This document shows, one piece after another, positions 35,606 through 38,154 of a stretch of 38,154 bases of DNA. The stretch covers positions 1 to 38,154 of the forward strand of contig CANFLM010000020.1 in assembly GCA_947447895.1 (NCBI GenBank). Direction: 5' to 3'. The notes under the pieces are model-generated. The model had not been told where the DNA came from. It did no database searches and saw only the letters and a list, made by a program, of their open reading frames with translations. Position 1 is the first letter of the stretch. The number at the start of each line of letters is the position of its first letter. The position numbers were made by a program, and so were the translations under genes. The stretch is from Hyphomicrobiales bacterium. GTDB lineage: Bacteria; Pseudomonadota; Alphaproteobacteria; Rhizobiales; Beijerinckiaceae.

Positions 35606-35644
35606 CGGCAGGCGCACAACCGATCATGTGTCATGCGCCTGCCG
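35606..35644 (-). terminator. Hairpin between the sugar binding-protein gene and its permease genes
   Basis: CGGCAGGCGCA and its exact complement form an 11-bp stem with a 17-base loop, starting 11 bases after the binding-protein stop. On the - strand it is followed by TTTTCCCCC, too short a T run for efficient termination. It probably limits read-through or protects the mRNA 3' end, as for the hairpin in the malE-malF interval of E. coli. Confidence 0.65.
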
Positions 35645-35655
35645 GTGGGGTCAGG

Positions 35656-36888
35656 TCAGCCGTTATAATGGGCTTCGATGGTTTTCATCATCTCGTCCGG
35701 CGCGATCTGGCCGAGCAATGCGCGCTGCATCGAGGTTGGCCACACCGTCCGGGCGAAATCGGCGGTTTTGGGCGAATCCGGCAGGACGCCCGCCAGCGGC
35801 AGCGAGGCCGCCGAGGCATCGACAAACCGCTTGGGATGCAGGGTCCAGGATGTTGCCCCCGAGGTGGTCACCGGCAACTGGCCGGTCAGCTTGTTGAAGG
35901 CGACGTTGTTGGCGCCGCTCGACAGGAAGCTGATCCATTTGAAGGCGGCATCCTTGTTCTTGGAGCCCGACAGCAGCGCGTTGGATTCATCGCCGAACAT
36001 GGTCCAGCCCTTGCCATTGGCCGGACGCGGCACCGGCACAGCCGACACCTTGTCCCCGAGTGCCGTCACCAGCTCGTTGGCCGAGCCGATATGGTGGATG
36101 ATCATGCCGGTGCGTTCGGCCTTGAAGCCATCGACAATCTGGCGGAAGCCGTCGGACGCTGCGGATGCCGGTGTCACCTTGTGGTCGCGCGCCAGCGAGA
36201 CATAGAAGCGGTTGCCGGCCAAAGCCTGTTCGCTGACCATGCCGCCTTTGGCAAAAGTGGCGCCATTGCCGACCACGAAGGGGGCCCAGTTGTCATGGCC
36301 GCCGCCGCCGCCGCGCATGCCGAAGCCCGAGACATCGCCCTTGGTCATCGCCTTGGCCGCGGCCAGAAACTCCTCATAGGTCTTGGGCGGCTGCAGGCCC
36401 GCCGCCTGCAACCAATCGGCGCGGTAATAGAGATAAAGGACGACATATTGCAACGGCAGGTAATATTGCTTGCCGTTTTGCGCCTTGTTGACGTTCCAGA
36501 TATTGTAGGAAATGTCGGCCTTGCCGGCCCAGTTCTGAATGTGGCCGTCGAGCGGTTCCAACGCATCCATCTCGAGCAGTTGGGCCTGCGAGCTCAGTTT
36601 CACCATCGCGCAGTCCGGTGCGTTTTTGGCGACAATGGCGGCAAACAGGCGGGTGTAATAATCGCCGCCGCCACCCCAGGGGATGCTTTCGGCCTGGATC
36701 TTGATGCCGGGATTGTCTTTCTCGAACTGGGCAATCAGCTCGTTCGGCGTGTTTTGCGGATTGTCGAAATGGTACCACCAGCGCACCGTGGCGGTTTGCG
36801 CGCTGGCGCTCCGGATCATCGGGGCCGAGATCAATGGGGCGCCCAGTGCGGCGGCTCCTGCCGTCTGGATAAAGTGACGTCTTTTCAT
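35656..36888 (-). CDS. Sugar ABC transporter periplasmic substrate-binding protein (family 1)
   Basis: Protein of 410 residues, SBP_bac_1 type. The Tat-like signal is KRRHFIQTAGAAALGAP with cleavage near SASAQ. The mature start TATVRWWYHFDNPQNTPNELI and the FEKDNPGIKIQAESIPWGG block are typical of carbohydrate or glycerol-phosphate binders. The start is the ATG at 36888, with GGGAG seven bases upstream; the frame to 36975 overlaps gntR and is rejected. The ligand is unknown, and the downstream epimerase and Gfo/Idh genes suggest a sugar or polyol. Confidence 0.94.
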   Translation of the reverse strand: MKRRHFIQTAGAAALGAPLISAPMIRSASAQTATVRWWYHFDNPQNTPNELIAQFEKDNPGIKIQAESIPWGGGGDYYTRLFAAIVAKNAPDCAMVKLSSQAQLLEMDALEPLDGHIQNWAGKADISYNIWNVNKAQNGKQYYLPLQYVVLYLYYRADWLQAAGLQPPKTYEEFLAAAKAMTKGDVSGFGMRGGGGGHDNWAPFVVGNGATFAKGGMVSEQALAGNRFYVSLARDHKVTPASAASDGFRQIVDGFKAERTGMIIHHIGSANELVTALGDKVSAVPVPRPANGKGWTMFGDESNALLSGSKNKDAAFKWISFLSSGANNVAFNKLTGQLPVTTSGATSWTLHPKRFVDASAASLPLAGVLPDSPKTADFARTVWPTSMQRALLGQIAPDEMMKTIEAHYNG

Positions 36889-36928
36889 CCTTCTTCTCCC
36901 TTGAAGCATTTCCCTAGGATTATTCGGT

Positions 36929-37633
36929 TTATTGTTCTTGTGGTGTGGTGTCAGGCTCGTGGGCCACATCCACAATGGTGTCGATGTGGTGGGCCAGGGC
37001 GGCGGCCAGATCCTCTCCGCTCTGGCCGAGGGCCTCGATGATCGGGCGGTGCCGGGCTGCGGTCTTGTCGAGCGGCCTGTTGTGGCGCGGCTCCCATAAT
37101 TTCTGCCGGTGCGAATGCAGGATGCAGCGCAACAGGATCTGTTCCAGCGCGCGCAGGCCCGCCAGCCTGAAGATCGCCATATGGAAGGCCGTATCCAGCT
37201 CGATCATCAGATAGGTGTCATTTTCTGTGGCGGCCCGATCCATCGCGTCTTGCAGGCGCATGATCTCCTGCACATGCGCGGGCGTCAGGGAGGATAGGGC
37301 CCTCAAGGCGCCACGCCGTTCCAGACGGCGGCGCAGGGCCAGAATTTCGTCGGCTTCTTCGGGATCGAGCGGCGTGACGGTGGTGCCGCGATGTCCGGCC
37401 CTCAGCACGAGGCCGTCCTCCTGCAGACGCAACAGCGCCTCGCGCACCGTGCCTTGCGAGCACATCAGGTCCTGCGCCAGCCCCAATTCTGTCAGCGCCG
37501 CGCCGGGTTTGAGGTCGTTCAACAGGATCCGCCGTTTCAACGTGGCATAGACAGCCTCGCGCGGCCTCATCCCCACCAGTGCGGGTATCGAGGAGGCCTG
37601 TGGGCCGGTTCGTGCTATCGGCAGCGGGGTCAT
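36929..37633 (-). CDS. GntR-family transcriptional regulator with FCD domain
   Basis: Regulator of 234 residues. The winged-helix GntR domain covers residues about 24-90 (REAVYATLKRRILLNDLKPG, then LAQDLMCSQGTVREALLRLQEDGLV). The FCD ligand domain follows from about residue 98, with Asp/His metal-ligand-like residues in ELDTAFHMAIF and the C-terminal HRPIIEAL region. It is first in the sugar operon and 40 bases from the binding-protein gene, so it probably controls that operon and itself in response to a pathway metabolite. The ATG at 37633 has AAGGTGA upstream. Confidence 0.93.
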   Translation of the reverse strand: MTPLPIARTGPQASSIPALVGMRPREAVYATLKRRILLNDLKPGAALTELGLAQDLMCSQGTVREALLRLQEDGLVLRAGHRGTTVTPLDPEEADEILALRRRLERRGALRALSSLTPAHVQEIMRLQDAMDRAATENDTYLMIELDTAFHMAIFRLAGLRALEQILLRCILHSHRQKLWEPRHNRPLDKTAARHRPIIEALGQSGEDLAAALAHHIDTIVDVAHEPDTTPQEQ

Positions 37634-37648
37634 CGATCAATCACCTTC

Positions 37649-37672
37649 ATTATCAATATCATTATCGATAAT
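37649..37672. promoter_or_regulatory. Candidate GntR operator at the promoter of the sugar operon
   Basis: A perfect 12-base palindrome ATTATCGATAAT (37661-37672) is followed by a second ATTATC (37649-37654), so the hexamer recurs at 12-base spacing just upstream of the gntR start. On the - strand it overlaps a possible -10 (TAATGA, 37659-37664) with TTGCGC (37681-37686) as -35. Binding here would repress the operon. Confidence 0.45.
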
Positions 37673-37829
37673 AAGGAGATGCGCAAGAGGGGCTCTATCG
37701 GAATGAGAGAGAAGGGGGAATAGACAGGGCCGGCCGGTCGACATGGCCCTGTCGCAGTGCCTGGTCATCCGGATGGTGGCGCTTTGTTGCTGCGGCGTGA
37801 CCAAACAGTCATATCGGGAGTTCGAAACA

Positions 37830-37937
37830 GTGCGATTGTCTAACTTTTCGACTTTCGGGTCCAAAAAATCAGGCAAAAAACCGGATAGCGGGGGCGAAAG
37901 TCCGTATCGGGTGATCAATTCAGGGCCTGTGGAATAG
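37830..37937 (+). CDS. Possible small protein of 35 residues
   Basis: GTG start at 37830 with GGGAG nine bases upstream, and a TAG stop at 37935-37937. The product is polar and Lys/Ser/Gly-rich (for example FGSKKSGKKPDSGGE). It has no membrane segment or signal and is not recognised. A probable terminator lies 34 bases after the stop, which fits a short transcription unit. An upstream ATG in frame (37743) would add 29 residues with no ribosome-binding site noted. It may also be a non-coding transcript. Confidence 0.3.
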   Translation: MRLSNFSTFGSKKSGKKPDSGGESPYRVINSGPVE

Positions 37938-37971
37938 TCGCTAAGCCATTCAAATCATGAGGTTAAAGAAA

Positions 37972-38009
37972 GGCAGCCTGGCAAAGCCTGCCGGTTTTTG
38001 TGTTTTTTT
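37972..38009 (+). terminator. Probable intrinsic terminator
   Basis: GGCAGC pairs with GCTGCC-like bases (one bulged C, positions 37972-37992) and is followed by GGTTTTTGTGTTTTTTT. This has the form of a Rho-independent terminator on the + strand and would isolate the promoter that follows. Confidence 0.55.
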
Positions 38010-38021
38010 CATTGAAGAGTG

Positions 38022-38051
38022 TTGACTCTATTGGTTTGTGGGTTCTATAAC
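38022..38051 (+). promoter_or_regulatory. Strong sigma-70-like promoter facing the window end
   Basis: TTGACT (38022-38027), an 18-base spacer and TATAAC (38046-38051). It sits directly after a terminator and is followed by about 100 bases with no ORF, which would be a leader RNA. Confidence 0.6.
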
Positions 38052-38154
38052 GCGTTCACAGACGGCGGACGTTGGTGGTTCATTCCTTCAGCGCGCCGAT
38101 ATGTTTTCTCTGGTTTAGGGCATCTGCTTGCCCGACCTTGGTCGGGTCCTGAGA
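38052..38154 (+). promoter_or_regulatory. Leader with overlapping hairpins, possibly rRNA operon leader
   Basis: Two stems share the bases CCC at 38131-38133: GGGCA/TGCCC (38118-38133) and CCCGAC/GTCGGG with a CTTG loop (38131-38146). Only one can form at a time. The last eight bases, TCCTGAGA, resemble the bases before GTTTGATC at a 16S rRNA 5' end. The sequence stops there, so this cannot be settled from the window. Confidence 0.35.

Larger units (their letters stand above)
37634..38154. other. Gene-poor region between the sugar operon and the window end
   Basis: This 521-base stretch has no gene of normal size. From left to right it holds the GntR operator candidate, a possible 35-codon ORF, a probable terminator, a strong + strand promoter and two overlapping hairpins at the end. 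Between 37690 and 37829 I see nothing I can support. Confidence 0.6.

Noticed and set aside
35554-37041. Open frame of 495 codons on the + strand
   Set aside because: Antisense to the sugar binding-protein gene, with no domain in the translation.
37690-37830. tRNA gene near GTTCGAAAC
   Set aside because: The T-loop-like bases are not accompanied by an acceptor stem, anticodon arm or D arm on either strand.

Overview
The window looks like chromosomal DNA of an alphaproteobacterium. The basis is about 60% G+C in most genes, a cpa-type Tad/Flp pilus cluster, a PhrB-type Fe-S photolyase, LivFGHMK-type transport and many ATGA start/stop overlaps. I cannot fix the genus from sequence alone. No transposase, integrase, tRNA or CRISPR array was seen.

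Layout. (1) 1-4120, + strand: pheS (5' end outside the window), pheT and an L,D-transpeptidase lipoprotein. (2) 4131-7485, - strand: an IlvD/Edd sugar-acid-type dehydratase, an SDR dehydrogenase and a MoeB/ThiF-like E1 enzyme. (3) 7616-16028, - strand: a Tad pilus operon in the order flp, cpaA, cpaB, cpaC, cpaD, cpaE, cpaF, tadB, tadC. Across a 594-bp AT-rich region it faces two + strand TadE-type minor pseudopilin genes (16623-17776). (4) 17795-21689, - strand: a secreted GH3 beta-glycosidase and an Fe-S (6-4) photolyase. (5) 21799-30263, - strand: one long operon in which a three-subunit molybdenum hydroxylase is followed by a complete Liv-type ABC importer. (6) 30524-31339, + strand: a shikimate-dehydrogenase-like gene, divergent from region 5. 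(7) 31340-37633, - strand: a GntR/FCD regulator, sugar-type binding protein, two permeases, TIM-barrel epimerase/isomerase, Gfo/Idh/MocA dehydrogenase and cupin. (8) 37634-38154: a possible 35-residue ORF, a probable terminator, and a strong promoter with overlapping hairpins running off the end, possibly an rRNA leader.

How the genes work together. Regions 5 and 7 each pair uptake with the first oxidation or isomerisation steps, as expected of catabolic operons for an unidentified substrate (5) and a sugar or polyol (7). Region 3 encodes the pilin, peptidase, secretin, ATPase and platform proteins of an adhesive Flp pilus. TadD and a full-length TadG are not in the window.

The most interesting non-coding signals are a roughly 280-nt structured leader upstream of flp, and three strong intercistronic hairpins. 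Each hairpin directly follows the gene for a protein needed in excess (pilin, Liv binding protein, sugar binding protein).
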